DNA from: Providencia vermicola
GTDB lineage: Bacteria; Pseudomonadota; Gammaproteobacteria; Enterobacterales; Enterobacteriaceae
DNA: 64,000 bases
Direction of reading: 5' to 3'
NCBI RefSeq assembly: GCF_010748935.1
Contig: NZ_CP048796.1
Location: 1,987,001 to 2,051,000 of the forward strand
Shown: in pieces, positions 1-9,371 of the stretch
Layout: each line of letters opens with the position of its first letter
Position numbering within the stretch: the first letter of the stretch is position 1
Notes under the pieces: model-generated
What the model was told of the DNA's origin: nothing
The model's database searches: none
Seen by the model: only the letters and a program-made list of their open reading frames with translations
Program-made: the position numbers and the translations under genes

Positions 1-1
1 A

Positions 2-115
2 GTGACTAAACAGGGTATCGTAGATAAATTGAAAAATGATGCAAAAGAAGAAGATAACCCGGCTCGCAAAAGTATCCTTGATGATGCCGTCAACTACCTT
101 AATAGCCAAATCTAG
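2..115 (+). CDS. C-terminal end of an unidentified protein (partial)
   Basis: An open frame runs in from the left edge and ends at a TAG. It gives 37 residues ending in LNSQI. The tail is hydrophilic and rich in Lys, Asp and Asn, like the end of a soluble or periplasmic helical protein. I do not recognise the family. A hairpin lies 8 bases after the stop, which supports a real gene end. The following permease has its own regulated promoter, so the two are probably separate units. Confidence 0.5.
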   Translation: MTKQGIVDKLKNDAKEEDNPARKSILDDAVNYLNSQI

Positions 116-123
116 ATAACACG

Positions 124-141
124 AGCCCTCAAATGAGGGCT
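124..141 (+). terminator. Hairpin after the first partial gene
   Basis: A perfect 7-bp stem (AGCCCTC / GAGGGCT) with a 4-base loop lies just after the TAG at 113-115. No T-run follows, so it may be a weak or Rho-assisted terminator, or an mRNA 3'-end stabiliser. Confidence 0.4.
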
Positions 142-240
142 AGGGATAGTATCGCCTGCGTTTTCCTTGATATTCTCTAACATATCGGAACCATAATAAA
201 AGCAATGCCACCGTTAGGTGTAAATCATTCAGCTAGTTTT

Positions 241-256
241 AGTGATCTATTTCACA
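241..256 (+). promoter_or_regulatory. CRP-like site, distal
   Basis: AGTGA-N6-TCACA matches the TGTGA-N6-TCACA consensus at 9 of 10 positions. It lies 41 bp (about four helical turns) upstream of a second CRP-like site, in front of a sugar permease. The role is inferred from the match and context. Confidence 0.5.
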
Positions 257-265
257 AAACATAAT

Positions 266-279
266 TGTTAACGTTAACA
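266..279. promoter_or_regulatory. LacI/GalR-type operator 1 (perfect palindrome)
   Basis: TGTTAACGTTAACA is an exact 14-bp palindrome with the central CG typical of LacI/GalR-family operators. An almost identical copy is at 329-342, with centres 63 bp apart (six helical turns), suited to looping by a tetramer or to side-by-side repression. It sits between the two CRP-like sites. Confidence 0.6.
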
Positions 280-281
280 TT

Positions 282-297
282 TGTGCTTAACATCACA
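282..297 (+). promoter_or_regulatory. CRP-like site, proximal
   Basis: TGTGC-N6-TCACA matches the CRP consensus at 9 of 10 positions and directly follows operator 1. A possible -10 (TATAAC) lies at 299-304, so the site would overlap the core promoter. Catabolite control of the permease is inferred. Confidence 0.5.
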
Positions 298-328
298 ATA
301 TAACGGTGAATCAGTAGTCTATTAAGAA

Positions 329-342
329 TGTTAACCTTAACA
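329..342. promoter_or_regulatory. LacI/GalR-type operator 2
   Basis: TGTTAACCTTAACA differs from operator 1 by one central base. It lies downstream of the presumed -10 and 38 bases before the permease ATG, where a bound repressor would block initiation or early elongation. No LacI-family gene is visible in the window, so the regulator is encoded elsewhere, possibly just upstream. Confidence 0.6.
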
Positions 343-379
343 TTTTAGTTAATTAAGGGAACGTGTAGGCAAAATTTTA

Positions 380-1648
380 ATGAATAGTGAATCGAAAAAA
401 TATTATGCTTCATTGAGTGCGCTGCTGTTTTTTTTCTTCTTTACTTGGTCATCCACATTTTCTGTTGTTGCTATTTGGCTTCGAAAATATGTGGGTTTAG
501 AAGGCACGGATACAGGAATAATTTTTTCTTGTATTTCAATAGTTGCACTTTGTGCCCAACCTCTTTATGGCTTCTTACAAGATAAACTCGGCTTACGCAA
601 AAATTTACTGCTATTCATTGCCGTATTATTAATATCATCTGGACCATTTTTTATGGTATTTGGTCAATTACTACAATGGAATGTGGTCGTTGGCAGTTTG
701 ATTGGTGGGTTATTTATTGGTATGACTTTTCATGCGGGGATTGGCGTACTCGAGTCTTATACTGAGCGTATCAGCCGACTACGCGATTTTGAGTATGGCA
801 AAGCAAGGATGTGGGGGTCATTAGGATGGGCTGTTGCCACATTTTTTGCTGGGCGCAATATTAATATCGATCCTAACTATAATTTTATTATGGCCATGGT
901 TTCCGGTGGATGTTTCTTCGTTATTCTTTTAAGGCTAAAAACCGCAAAAGCCAATGCGTTTAACGATTTAGAACATGGTAAGCCTTCAAATATTACCATC
1001 AACGATGCCTTGCAATTATTTGTCCTTCCACGGTTTTGGGCGCTAATTCTATTTGTGCTGGGTACTTGTATTTATAGTGTTTATGATCAGCAATTTATGG
1101 TTTATTTTGCGCATCAGTTCCAAGACGAAAAAACCGGTAATGAAATGTATGGCTACCTGAATTCATTACAGGTTTTCTTAGAGGCTGGGGGAATGTTTCT
1201 TGCGCCATATATTGTTAATCGTATAGGTGCTAAAAATGGTTTGTTGTTTGCGAGTAGTGTCATGGCGTTAAGAATCATTGGTTCCGGACTCGTTGAAGGC
1301 CCGCTTATGATTTCTATTATGAAACTCCTACATGCTGTTGAGTTACCGATATTATTGATCGCCATTTTTAAATATAACAGCCGCCATTTTGATAAACGTC
1401 TATCTTCTACCCTGTATTTAGTTGGATTTAGTTGTATCACCTCAATTGTTGCCAGTATTCTGTCGCCGTTAGCCGGGTGGGGCTATGATAAAATTGGTTT
1501 TGCGGAGACTTACTTAATCATGGGTGGCTTTGTGGTAATGACAACCATATTGTCTGTCTTCTGTTTACGTAGCGACAAAATGGAGCCTGTTGAGCAAACT
1601 GTCAATTTACAAGAAAACCATTCGGAAACATTAACGCAAAAGGTTTAA
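380..1648 (+). CDS. MFS oligosaccharide:H+ symporter (LacY/CscB/MelY-type permease)
   Basis: This 422-residue protein has about 12 hydrophobic segments, the usual length of the LacY (OHS) subfamily. Features of that group are the aromatic N-terminal helix (LFFFFFTWSS), the loop 2-3 motif LYGFLQDKLGLRKN, and acidic and basic residues inside helices (HAGIGVLESYTERISR, FEYGKARMWGSLGWA). These suggest proton-coupled uptake of a disaccharide or galactoside across the inner membrane. The substrate cannot be decided from sequence: lactose, sucrose, raffinose and melibiose carriers look alike. The promoter has two LacI-type operators and two CRP-like sites. No hydrolase or kinase follows, so any catabolic partner is upstream or elsewhere. 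Confidence 0.85.
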   Translation: MNSESKKYYASLSALLFFFFFTWSSTFSVVAIWLRKYVGLEGTDTGIIFSCISIVALCAQPLYGFLQDKLGLRKNLLLFIAVLLISSGPFFMVFGQLLQWNVVVGSLIGGLFIGMTFHAGIGVLESYTERISRLRDFEYGKARMWGSLGWAVATFFAGRNINIDPNYNFIMAMVSGGCFFVILLRLKTAKANAFNDLEHGKPSNITINDALQLFVLPRFWALILFVLGTCIYSVYDQQFMVYFAHQFQDEKTGNEMYGYLNSLQVFLEAGGMFLAPYIVNRIGAKNGLLFASSVMALRIIGSGLVEGPLMISIMKLLHAVELPILLIAIFKYNSRHFDKRLSSTLYLVGFSCITSIVASILSPLAGWGYDKIGFAETYLIMGGFVVMTTILSVFCLRSDKMEPVEQTVNLQENHSETLTQKV

Positions 1649-1936
1649 CTGAAACAATTCAGCCTATTGATAGCATTCATTGAGTAAAAATGCCATTTTC
1701 TCTGTTTTTATATCAATGAATATGTGAAATAGGGTTGTCACATAAGGCTGTTAGAAGGTATTGTGTTATATCTATCGTAGTTTTAGTTGTATGTTAGCTA
1801 GCAATATCCAGTGGGTTGGAATAGCGAATATGCTCGATGTTCATCGAATAGCCTTATGTGTTGCTGACATATCACTCGAATTATTTAGGGTATAGAAATA
1901 AATGCGTTTTGTTTTTCTAACAGAGGGTTTTTAAAC

Positions 1937-2269
1937 ATGGACAACGCTAGCAAGCCGTCTTTCCAAAATGTGTTGGAATTTGTGCGTATGTATCGTCGTA
2001 AAAATAAAATTCGCCGTGAAATTACGGATAATGAAAAGAAAATTCGTGATAACCAAAAACGTGTTTTATTGCTTGATAACCTGAGTGACTATATTAAGCC
2101 AGGTATGACGATTGAGGAAATTCAAGCCATTATTGCGAATATGCGCAGTGACTACGATGACCGCGTTGACGACTATATTATTAAAAACGCAGAGCTTTCT
2201 AAAGAACGCCGTGAGATCTCGAATAAACTCAAAGAGATGGGCGAGCTGAATAAAAAAGACGTCAAATAA
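1937..2269 (+). CDS. tmaR: PTS system regulator TmaR (YeeX, DUF496 family)
   Basis: This 110-residue, highly charged, mostly helical protein is the usual size of YeeX/TmaR. The family core is visible in [29 protein letters not shown] and [18 protein letters not shown]. In E. coli TmaR forms a polar cluster and sequesters PTS Enzyme I, controlling sugar uptake. Coiled-coil character is strong in both halves. The gene is monocistronic, with a GC-rich hairpin 11 bases after its stop. Its place beside a sugar permease may be chance. Confidence 0.93.
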   Translation: MDNASKPSFQNVLEFVRMYRRKNKIRREITDNEKKIRDNQKRVLLLDNLSDYIKPGMTIEEIQAIIANMRSDYDDRVDDYIIKNAELSKERREISNKLKEMGELNKKDVK

Positions 2270-2279
2270 TACCGTATGA

Positions 2280-2300
2280 GAGCCGAGTTTAACTCGGCTC
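2280..2300 (+). terminator. Terminator hairpin of tmaR
   Basis: GAGCCGAG pairs with CTCGGCTC across a 5-base loop, 11 bases after the tmaR stop and before the convergent oxidoreductase gene. Only a short T-rich tail follows. Confidence 0.6.
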
Positions 2301-2314
2301 ATTTGATATTGGCC

Positions 2315-2941
2315 TTAGCGCCAATTCGGCTGCAAATCGGGGTCAATAACCGCATATACTTGCTGGTAGCTATGTTTATCATCCACAAGATTTGCGAGTA
2401 ACATCGCCACATCTTCTCGACTGACAACACCATGAGCTTCGCCTTTGACTAGCTTGGCGTTATAAGTCGCTGCTGTATTCATTAAGCCACCCGGTCTTAA
2501 GATAGTGTAGTTTATCTCACTTGTTTTTAAATAAGATTCAGCCATGGTTTTTTGGCGAACTGACTGACCAAAAAGTGATTTTGCTCTAGGGGATAAGGTT
2601 GACCAACTGTCACCACAACCGATTGACGTGACAAGTAATAAACGACTTATCTGAGATTGTTCTGCCTTGCGGATGATATTGTAGTTACCGTAAAAATCGG
2701 CTTGGCCACCGCCTATCGTAGTAAAAATAATGCTATCGGTTGTTGTGTCAGCGAAAAGAGACTCTAAAGAGGCGATATCAGTGGCATCACCAATAAAGGC
2801 TTGCATGCCTGCTGCTGCTAATGTTTCAGCATCTACTTGATGACGAACTAAGACGGAAACGCGGTGACCCTGAGCTACGCCCCATTTTGCTAATAACAGA
2901 CCAATACCTTTTGTCGCACCAAAAATTACCCAATGAGCCAT
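2315..2941 (-). CDS. NAD(P)-binding oxidoreductase, atypical SDR family
   Basis: The 208-residue protein opens with a Rossmann fold and the glycine motif FGATKGIG at residues 7-14, followed by the NAD(P)-binding alternation seen in atypical SDRs (SDR_a5, NmrA/YwnB-like). LLVTSIGCGDSW and YTILRPGGLMN are typical of this group, which lacks the classical YxxxK pair. Function is probably redox or regulatory; no substrate can be assigned. It converges with tmaR and has its own unit, separated from rne by the rne terminator. Confidence 0.75.
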   Translation of the reverse strand: MAHWVIFGATKGIGLLLAKWGVAQGHRVSVLVRHQVDAETLAAAGMQAFIGDATDIASLESLFADTTTDSIIFTTIGGGQADFYGNYNIIRKAEQSQISRLLLVTSIGCGDSWSTLSPRAKSLFGQSVRQKTMAESYLKTSEINYTILRPGGLMNTAATYNAKLVKGEAHGVVSREDVAMLLANLVDDKHSYQQVYAVIDPDLQPNWR

Positions 2942-3030
2942 GTCATTTTCCTTGCGGTAATATTCATTAAATAGGAATGTGATGGTTTAGGTTGGTATTA
3001 TTAACAATGCATTAATATTTATCTACAAAT

Positions 3031-3062
3031 AAAAAAAGCCCTGCAATTAGCAGGGCTTTTTG
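3031..3062 (-). terminator. Terminator of rne
   Basis: A 10-bp GC-rich stem (AAAGCCCTGC / GCAGGGCTTT) with a 5-base loop lies 16 bases past the rne stop. On the minus strand it is followed by a T-run, the classic intrinsic form; T residues also flank it on the plus strand. Confidence 0.85.
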
Positions 3063-3077
3063 TCGTAAAGAGAAGGG

Positions 3078-6000
3078 TTATTCAAAACTTGCGGGTTTTG
3101 CCATTCCAGATGTTGCATGGTTAGTTGCCACGTGGCCACCAGCACCTTTACCAACAAAAGTTGATGCTTCACGTTGGTAAACTTTAATCTCGAATGAAGA
3201 TTCAACGACTTCAGGCGCAGGCGCTTTCATCATTGGCGAGGTTGCGTGGCGGATAGCCTTGTTAGTGACTATCACAGCAGGTTTTGATACTTTTTCTGCG
3301 ATAACAGGTGCTTCCACGGCTTCAGTTGAAACTTGTTCAACCTCAACAGCCATAGACTGTGGTTGTATGACCCGTGTTTCTTCTGTATCCGCAACAGGTT
3401 GAGCTTGTTCAATAACGGTATTTTCAATCACTTCTTCTACAATAGTCGTAGATTCAACCGCAGGTTGTTTTTCATCACTCACGACTTGTGATTGAACAGT
3501 TTCTTGAGCTGACTGAGCAGGCTGTTCGGTATGTACAGCGATAACCGGTTCCGCTTGCGGAGCACTTGCAGGTTCAAGCGTCATGACTTGTGAATCGGTT
3601 GATTCAGCAACAATCTCAGCTTCTTCGACGTCTGTTTTTTGCGTTTGCTCAACAGTGACGACCTCAGTAACTTCTTGCGAGGATTGAGTCGCTGAAGAAG
3701 AAATCGCTTCCGCTGCCTCAACCGTTGCTACGGCTAAAACACCTTGTTGTTCAAGCATTTCTTCATTGGTGATGATCGCCATGGATTCTTGCTGTGGTTG
3801 AACAAGCGGGTAACTGATACACACTTTACCTGAAGCCAGCTCAGGAGAAGCAACAGCGGCGAACAGCGGCATTGGTGATTTAGTTAAATGGCGCTCATCA
3901 CGATAACGACGGCGACGTTGACCACTGACACGCAAGTGACGTGGTGAACGACGTGAGCGACGAGGAATGATCGTGTCTTGCTTCTCTTCCTCATTGCCTT
4001 GGTTATCTTGTGAATGCTCCTCGTTAACGTCAACAAGTTCGATATCTTGCTCAGCGATGTGTACTGGTGCCGGTAATGCTGCAACCGTTTTAGCACTGTT
4101 TTGGGTAACGACTTCAGCCTTGGTCGGATCTTCGTTTTGTTCAACAATGTCTACGGTATCAGTGATACGTACCTTCTGAGTTAACTGACGACGCTGACGG
4201 CGCGGTGTGACTGGGCGCGGTTGAGCTTCTTCTTTCTCAGTAGCGGTGGTATCGGTATCTTGAGTCGCATCTTGTTGAGCTTTAGCGGCCTGTTGTTGGC
4301 GTTTCTCATCTTGACGACGACGACGTTCAGCACGTTGCTCACGACGCTGTTGTTGTTGAGCTTCGCGGCTAGCATTATCAACAGTTTGCTCTTCTTGTTG
4401 ACCGGAATTTTTATTGTTACGGCCTTTACGATTGTTATTATCGTCTGCTTGAGCATTACGGTTAGAACGATTTTCGCGGTTATCGCTGTTTTCATCACGA
4501 TCACGGCGATTATTACGGCGATTGTTGCGGCGTTCATTATGACGACGTTTATCGTTACCCGAGTTCTGACGGTTTTTCTCGACAGGTTTTTCGGCAACTT
4601 TCTCTTCTTCACCGAATATCTTTTTAAAGAACGCAGCGAGTTTGCTGAATAAACCCGGTTGAGCATCGACTTTAGCCGTTTGTTTTGCTGGCTCAGGACG
4701 TGTTTTGCTCTCTTTTGGCTTAGCCACTGCTGTTTGCTCTACAGGTTCTTGTAAAGCAAATGCAGAAATAGCCGGCTGCTCAGGCATTTTGCGTTCAGCA
4801 GCAGCGTCTTCTGTACCATTTAATGTTTCGGTTTCGTGGTATTGCGCAAGGTTGTAACTCAGAGTGTTAACTTCTTCACCTTTACGAATACGGATCACGT
4901 GGAAGTGAGGGGTCTGCATTTGGTCGTTTGGTACGATAACCACACGAACATTTCGCTGACGAGTCTCAATTTCACTTACGGCTTTACGTTTTTCGTTGAG
5001 TAGATAAGAAGCGATTTGTACAGGGACAATCGCATGAACTTCATGAGTATTTTCTTTCAGTGCTTCTTCTTCAATTAAACGAAGTACAGATAGCGATAAA
5101 GACTCATTATCACGAATGGTTCCGGTTCCCGAACAACGAGGGCAGACATGGTGGCTAGATTCACCCAAAGATGGGCTTAAACGCTGACGGGACATTTCTA
5201 ATAGGCCGAAACGTGAAATACGTGCGATTTGAATACGCGCACGATCTTGACGAACAGCTTCACGTAAACGGTTTTCGACTTCACGTTGATGCCTAACTGG
5301 CGTCATGTCGATAAAGTCAATAACAATGAGACCACCAAGGTCACGGAGGCGTAATTGACGTGCAATTTCATCTGCCGCTTCAAGGTTAGTATTAAATGCA
5401 GTTTCTTCGATATCACCGCCACGAGTAGAGCGTGAGGAGTTAATATCAATAGCGGTGAGAGCCTCTGTGGTATCAATAACCAAAGCGCCCCCTGAAGGAA
5501 GACGAACTTCACGTTGGAACGCAGATTCGATTTGTGATTCGATCTGATAGTGGCTAAACAGCGGAACATCACCGCTATAATATTTGATTTTGCTGGCAAA
5601 ATCGCCACGGCCAATGGCTTCAATATGGTTACGCGCCATCTCGACAACTTTTGGGTTATCAATCAGGATTTCACCAATATCAGGACGCAGATAATCACGG
5701 AATGCTCGTACAATCACATTACTTTCTTGGTGGATTAAGAAAGGAGCCGGACGGTTTTCAGCCGCTTTTTTGATGGCTTCCCAGTGACGTAGACGATACA
5801 ACAAATCCTGTTGTAAAGACTCTGCTGATTTGCCAACACCTGCGGTACGGACAATCAAACCCATACCATCTGGAATTTCGAGCGAAGACAACGCTTCTTT
5901 TAATTCCGTACGATCTTCACCTTCAATACGACGAGAAATACCGCCAGCACGTGGGTTATTTGGCATTAAAACCAAGTAGCTTCCAGCTAGGCTAATAAAG

Positions 6001-6353
6001 GTAGTGAGTGCGGCACCTTTGTTGCCACGCTCTTCTTTATCAACTTGAACGATCACTTCTTGGCCTTCCTTGAGAACATCTTTAATATTAGGACGACCTT
6101 GGGAGTGATAGTTGCTTGGGAAGTATTCGCGAGCGATCTCTTTGATGGGAAGGAAACCGTGTCTTTCAGCACCGTAATCAACAAAAGCAGCTTCTAGACT
6201 AGGTTCAATACGAGTGATTTTACCTTTGTAAATATTTGCCTTTTTTTGCTCATGACCTGGACTTTCGATATCCAAATCATAGAGTCGTTGCCCGTCAACA
6301 AGGGCAACACGCAACTCTTCCTGTTGAGTCGCGTTTATTAGCATTCTTTTCAT
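3078..6353 (-). CDS. rne: Ribonuclease E
   Basis: This 1091-residue protein is the endonuclease that starts mRNA decay, processes rRNA and tRNA, and scaffolds the degradosome at the inner membrane. The first ~520 residues are the catalytic half: an S1 domain from about residue 35 ([24 protein letters not shown]), the DNase I-like part with VIDFIDM carrying metal-binding Asp, and the Zn-link CPRC. After it comes an amphipathic membrane-targeting helix near residues 566-582 ([14 protein letters not shown]). A long Arg/Asn/Gln-rich disordered region with RNA-binding patches ([19 protein letters not shown]) and a Val/Glu/Gln-rich linker follow. The end, [15 protein letters not shown], resembles the PNPase-binding tail of E. 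coli RNase E. Expression is probably autoregulated through the long leader. Confidence 0.97.
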   Translation of the reverse strand: MKRMLINATQQEELRVALVDGQRLYDLDIESPGHEQKKANIYKGKITRIEPSLEAAFVDYGAERHGFLPIKEIAREYFPSNYHSQGRPNIKDVLKEGQEVIVQVDKEERGNKGAALTTFISLAGSYLVLMPNNPRAGGISRRIEGEDRTELKEALSSLEIPDGMGLIVRTAGVGKSAESLQQDLLYRLRHWEAIKKAAENRPAPFLIHQESNVIVRAFRDYLRPDIGEILIDNPKVVEMARNHIEAIGRGDFASKIKYYSGDVPLFSHYQIESQIESAFQREVRLPSGGALVIDTTEALTAIDINSSRSTRGGDIEETAFNTNLEAADEIARQLRLRDLGGLIVIDFIDMTPVRHQREVENRLREAVRQDRARIQIARISRFGLLEMSRQRLSPSLGESSHHVCPRCSGTGTIRDNESLSLSVLRLIEEEALKENTHEVHAIVPVQIASYLLNEKRKAVSEIETRQRNVRVVIVPNDQMQTPHFHVIRIRKGEEVNTLSYNLAQYHETETLNGTEDAAAERKMPEQPAISAFALQEPVEQTAVAKPKESKTRPEPAKQTAKVDAQPGLFSKLAAFFKKIFGEEEKVAEKPVEKNRQNSGNDKRRHNERRNNRRNNRRDRDENSDNRENRSNRNAQADDNNNRKGRNNKNSGQQEEQTVDNASREAQQQQRREQRAERRRRQDEKRQQQAAKAQQDATQDTDTTATEKEEAQPRPVTPRRQRRQLTQKVRITDTVDIVEQNEDPTKAEVVTQNSAKTVAALPAPVHIAEQDIELVDVNEEHSQDNQGNEEEKQDTIIPRRSRRSPRHLRVSGQRRRRYRDERHLTKSPMPLFAAVASPELASGKVCISYPLVQPQQESMAIITNEEMLEQQGVLAVATVEAAEAISSSATQSSQEVTEVVTVEQTQKTDVEEAEIVAESTDSQVMTLEPASAPQAEPVIAVHTEQPAQSAQETVQSQVVSDEKQPAVESTTIVEEVIENTVIEQAQPVADTEETRVIQPQSMAVEVEQVSTEAVEAPVIAEKVSKPAVIVTNKAIRHATSPMMKAPAPEVVESSFEIKVYQREASTFVGKGAGGHVATNHATSGMAKPASFE

Positions 6354-6896
6354 ATTGTTACTTACTCATTATTTTTCTTTCAATAATAGAGCAGCGAAAA
6401 AGGGAGCTATTGTAAACCGATGGCCTCGTGATTTTTACAAAACCGCCTGCCTCCCGGCAGTCGTTCGTATAGAGACGCGCAGTATTCGGTGAACCTGATT
6501 TTTAGATTAAAAATTCAGCGTTCTTAATCAGGAAGCCGTCATAATTGTATTAACGGAAGTTCCTAACCCAAAAAGCTAATAATCGTTGCTCGCTAATTAT
6601 TTGATTTCGCGAAGCGTCTTACGCCATTGCTGCACTTGTACTCAATCAAATAGTAAATTTGTATCTTATGCCAATTATCGTTTTATCGAACATGGTGGCA
6701 ATTGCATATTATTCCATTGCCGACCTCATTATAGCAAGTCGAGACATGAGTTATATGAAAATTTTATTTAGAAATATGACTAACAAGCTATTCTTTGACC
6801 AATTAAAAAAAAATGATAAAAAAATTTACGGAGTCGGTATGATATATCCTGCAAATAAGGTCGTAATTTAATCAACCAGAGTTAACATATTTTTGA
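6354..6896. promoter_or_regulatory. Divergent rne/rluC intergenic region with rne leader
   Basis: This 543-base region has no convincing gene. By analogy with E. coli, whose rne mRNA has a leader of about 360 nt with conserved hairpins sensed by RNase E itself, the minus-strand half should be the rne 5' UTR. A compact hairpin, CTGCC-GGGA-GGCAG on the minus strand (6447-6460), sits about 95 bases upstream of the rne ATG with a GNRA-type loop. The rluC-proximal part (about 6560-6890) is AT-rich and likely contains the promoters. Confidence 0.5.
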
Positions 6897-7853
6897 ATGA
6901 AAACACAAAATCAAGTTCAGTTTATCGATATTGGCGATGACGAAGCCGGACAACGAATCGACAATTTTCTGCTCGCAAAATTAAAGGGTGTGCCTAAAAG
7001 TATGATTTATCGCATTATCCGTAAGGGAGAAGTGCGGGTGAATAAGGGGCGCATCAAACCTGAGTATAAGCTTGCCGCAGGTGATCAAGTTCGTGTTCCG
7101 CCAGTCAGGGTTGCAGAGCGCGAAGCAGCGCCCGTTTCGGCAAAACTGGATAAAGTCTCCGCTTTGGCTGATTGTATCCTGTATGAGGACGACGCAATAT
7201 TAGTGATTAACAAGCCTTCTGGTACGGCAGTGCATGGCGGAAGTGGGCTTAGTTTTGGGGTCATTGAAGGATTGAGAGCATTACGTCCAGAAGCTCGTTT
7301 TTTGGAATTGGTGCATCGTCTTGATCGCGATACGTCAGGGATATTATTAGTGGCGAAGAAACGCTCAGCACTGAGGGCGTTGCATGAGCAATTACGTCTT
7401 AAACAGATGCAAAAAGATTATCTGGCGTTAGTACGCGGGCAGTGGCAATCCCATACTAAAGTGATTCAAGCGCCATTACTGAAAAATATTTTACAAAGTG
7501 GTGAGCGCGTTGTTCGAGTAAGTCCTGAGGGAAAACCTTCAGAAACGCGTTTTAAAGTTGAAGAGCGTTTTGCACAAGCCACGTTAGTCAAAGCCAGTCC
7601 GGTTACGGGGCGTACGCATCAAATTCGCGTCCATACGCTGCATGCAGGGCATCCGATTGCATTTGATAACCGTTATGGGGATAAGCAATTCGATAGCCAA
7701 TTAGCCGGTACAGGGTTAAAAAGATTATTTTTACATGCGAGTTCGCTGAAATTTATACACCCTAAAAGTGGCGAAGAGATGCGCTTACAAGCGCCACTTG
7801 ATGACGAATTGAATCAGTGCTTGAAGGCTCTACGCGCACAAAAACAACATTAA
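6897..7853 (+). CDS. rluC: 23S rRNA pseudouridine(955/2504/2580) synthase RluC
   Basis: The 318-residue protein matches the RluA/RluC family in length and order. It has an N-terminal S4 RNA-binding domain (about residues 18-75) and the catalytic domain with HRLDRDTSG at 140-148, whose RLD aspartate is the nucleophile. GRTHQIRVH and [10 protein letters not shown] are later family motifs. It converts three uridines of 23S rRNA to pseudouridine. It is divergent from rne, as in E. coli, and ends at a strong hairpin. Confidence 0.96.
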   Translation: MKTQNQVQFIDIGDDEAGQRIDNFLLAKLKGVPKSMIYRIIRKGEVRVNKGRIKPEYKLAAGDQVRVPPVRVAEREAAPVSAKLDKVSALADCILYEDDAILVINKPSGTAVHGGSGLSFGVIEGLRALRPEARFLELVHRLDRDTSGILLVAKKRSALRALHEQLRLKQMQKDYLALVRGQWQSHTKVIQAPLLKNILQSGERVVRVSPEGKPSETRFKVEERFAQATLVKASPVTGRTHQIRVHTLHAGHPIAFDNRYGDKQFDSQLAGTGLKRLFLHASSLKFIHPKSGEEMRLQAPLDDELNQCLKALRAQKQH

Positions 7854-7872
7854 TATCGTGAGATTGCTAGTA

Positions 7873-7914
7873 AGAGGTCGGTAGGGTTCCTGCCGACCTC
7901 TCTAGCCTCTTTTT
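7873..7914 (+). terminator. Terminator of rluC
   Basis: A 9-bp stem (AGAGGTCGG / CCGACCTCT) lies 20 bases after the rluC stop, and a T5 run follows 8 bases later. It sits between convergent rluC and yceF and may serve both. Confidence 0.65.
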
Positions 7915-8497
7915 AATCGCTTAACGGATTAAATCCGTAGTGACGTAGCATGTCCAGTAATAGGATTAGCGGTAAACCAATTAATGTGTTTGGATCGCGT
8001 CCTTCTAACTTATCAAACAAAGCGATACCAAGCCCTTCCGATTTAAAACTTCCTGCACATTGATAAGGTTCTTCTTTGCGTAAGTAAGTGTCGATTTCGT
8101 GATCACTTAAAGCGCGAAAATAGACATTAAATAATTCACATTGCACATTATAACTGCCTGTTGCGGAGTCTAATAAGCACAGCCCAGTATAAAATGTTAT
8201 CTTGCTTGCTGAGGCTTGCTTCAACTGTTTAAACGCATTGTCGTAATTGAGTGGTTTACCGACAATTTTCCCATTAATGACGCAAACCTGATCCGAACCA
8301 ATGATTAAATGTTGTTGATGCTGTTCGCTAATGGCATGGGCTTTTGCGTGGGCGAGACGAGTCACTAATGCTTCAGCGGATTCATTTAATATCGGGGTTT
8401 CATCCACATTGGGCGCAACGGCTAAAAAGGGCACACCTAGCTTCTTTAGCAACTGCTGCCGATAGGGTGAGGTTGATGCTAAAATAATCGATTTCAT
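7913..8497 (-). CDS. yceF: Maf-type 7-methyl-GTP pyrophosphatase YceF
   Basis: The 194-residue protein begins with the Maf signature ILASTSPYRQQLL (residues 5-17) and contains the catalytic segment LIIGSDQVC. The YceF subgroup hydrolyses m7GTP to m7GMP, acting as a house-cleaning nucleotide pyrophosphatase. Position between rluC and yceD matches E. coli, which separates it from the paralogous dTTP pyrophosphatase YhdE. It is a single gene on the minus strand, divergent from yceD. Confidence 0.93.
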   Translation of the reverse strand: MKSIILASTSPYRQQLLKKLGVPFLAVAPNVDETPILNESAEALVTRLAHAKAHAISEQHQQHLIIGSDQVCVINGKIVGKPLNYDNAFKQLKQASASKITFYTGLCLLDSATGSYNVQCELFNVYFRALSDHEIDTYLRKEEPYQCAGSFKSEGLGIALFDKLEGRDPNTLIGLPLILLLDMLRHYGFNPLSD

Positions 8498-8640
8498 ATT
8501 TTTTCTCGAAACTCATAGCCAAAAGGGTGAACTCATTTTAAACTATCCGGCGCTTAACAGGCGATTTTTTGGTGAAAAGGCGAGTTTTGTCCGCCTTTTT
8601 CTTTGACTATAGCTCATTACAAAGTTAATATGCGCGCCTT

Positions 8641-9165
8641 ATGCAAAAGGTAAAATTACCCCTGACTATCGATGCGCAGCGTGCAGCTCAAAAAAACCTC
8701 GACTATGTCGGGAGTTACACGCCTGAGCAGGTAACACGTATTGCTGAATCAGTAGTCAGTGTAGACAGTGATGTTGAGAGCGAATTATCATTTAAAATTG
8801 ATAATCAGCGTCTGACGGTCATAGAGGGGCATTCTGATGTGGATGTCACCCTACAATGCCAGCGTTGCAGAAAAGATTTCAAGCATCATGTTTACGTATC
8901 GTATTGTTTTAGTCCTGTCGTCAATGACGAAAAGGCCGAAGCATTACCGGAAGCCTACGAACCAATTCAAATTGATGAATTTGGTGAAATAGATTTGCTG
9001 GGAATGATAGAAGATGAAATAATTCTTTCCTTACCAGTGGTTCCGGTTCATGATTCTGAACACTGTGAAGTGTCCGAAGCGGACATGGTTTTTGGTGAAC
9101 TACCTCCAGAGGCGGAAAAACCAAACCCATTTGCCGTATTAGCCAGTTTAAAGAAAAGTACTTAA
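8641..9165 (+). CDS. yceD: 23S rRNA accumulation protein YceD (DUF177)
   Basis: This 174-residue protein is acidic, with the CxxC motif [10 protein letters not shown] and the acidic segment [25 protein letters not shown] typical of DUF177. YceD is required for normal 23S rRNA accumulation in bacteria and plants. It lies 12 bases upstream of rpmF, the conserved pairing, and starts the yceD-rpmF-plsX-fab transcription block. Confidence 0.94.
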   Translation: MQKVKLPLTIDAQRAAQKNLDYVGSYTPEQVTRIAESVVSVDSDVESELSFKIDNQRLTVIEGHSDVDVTLQCQRCRKDFKHHVYVSYCFSPVVNDEKAEALPEAYEPIQIDEFGEIDLLGMIEDEIILSLPVVPVHDSEHCEVSEADMVFGELPPEAEKPNPFAVLASLKKST

Positions 9166-9177
9166 GGAGTAAGGTCA

Positions 9178-9348
9178 ATGGCCGTACAACAGAATAAACC
9201 AACTCGTTCAAAACGCGGTATGCGTCGTTCACATGATGCACTGACTGCTACCCTAGTTTCTGTAGACAAAACTTCAGGTGAAACCCACCTGCGTCACCAT
9301 GTGACAGCAGACGGTTATTACCGTGGCCGTAAGGTTATCAACAAGTAG
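9178..9348 (+). CDS. rpmF: 50S ribosomal protein L32
   Basis: The 56-residue protein begins [20 protein letters not shown] and ends [11 protein letters not shown], almost identical to E. coli L32 (57 residues). The start is preceded by a clear Shine-Dalgarno site (AAGGAGTAAGG). The protein is a small basic component of the large ribosomal subunit. Co-transcription with yceD and plsX links ribosome and membrane-lipid synthesis. Confidence 0.97.
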   Translation: MAVQQNKPTRSKRGMRRSHDALTATLVSVDKTSGETHLRHHVTADGYYRGRKVINK

Positions 9349-9371
9349 TTTCTGATTTACACGTTGATACT

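Noticed and set aside
3884-4666. Several overlapping open frames within rne on both strands
   Set aside because: They arise from the low-complexity Arg/Asn/Gln-rich scaffold of RNase E, lack ribosome sites, and have no family features.
6586-6871. Two frames of 61 and 70 codons upstream of rluC
   Set aside because: They overlap one another in different frames within the AT-rich promoter region, have no ribosome site, and no recognisable sequence.
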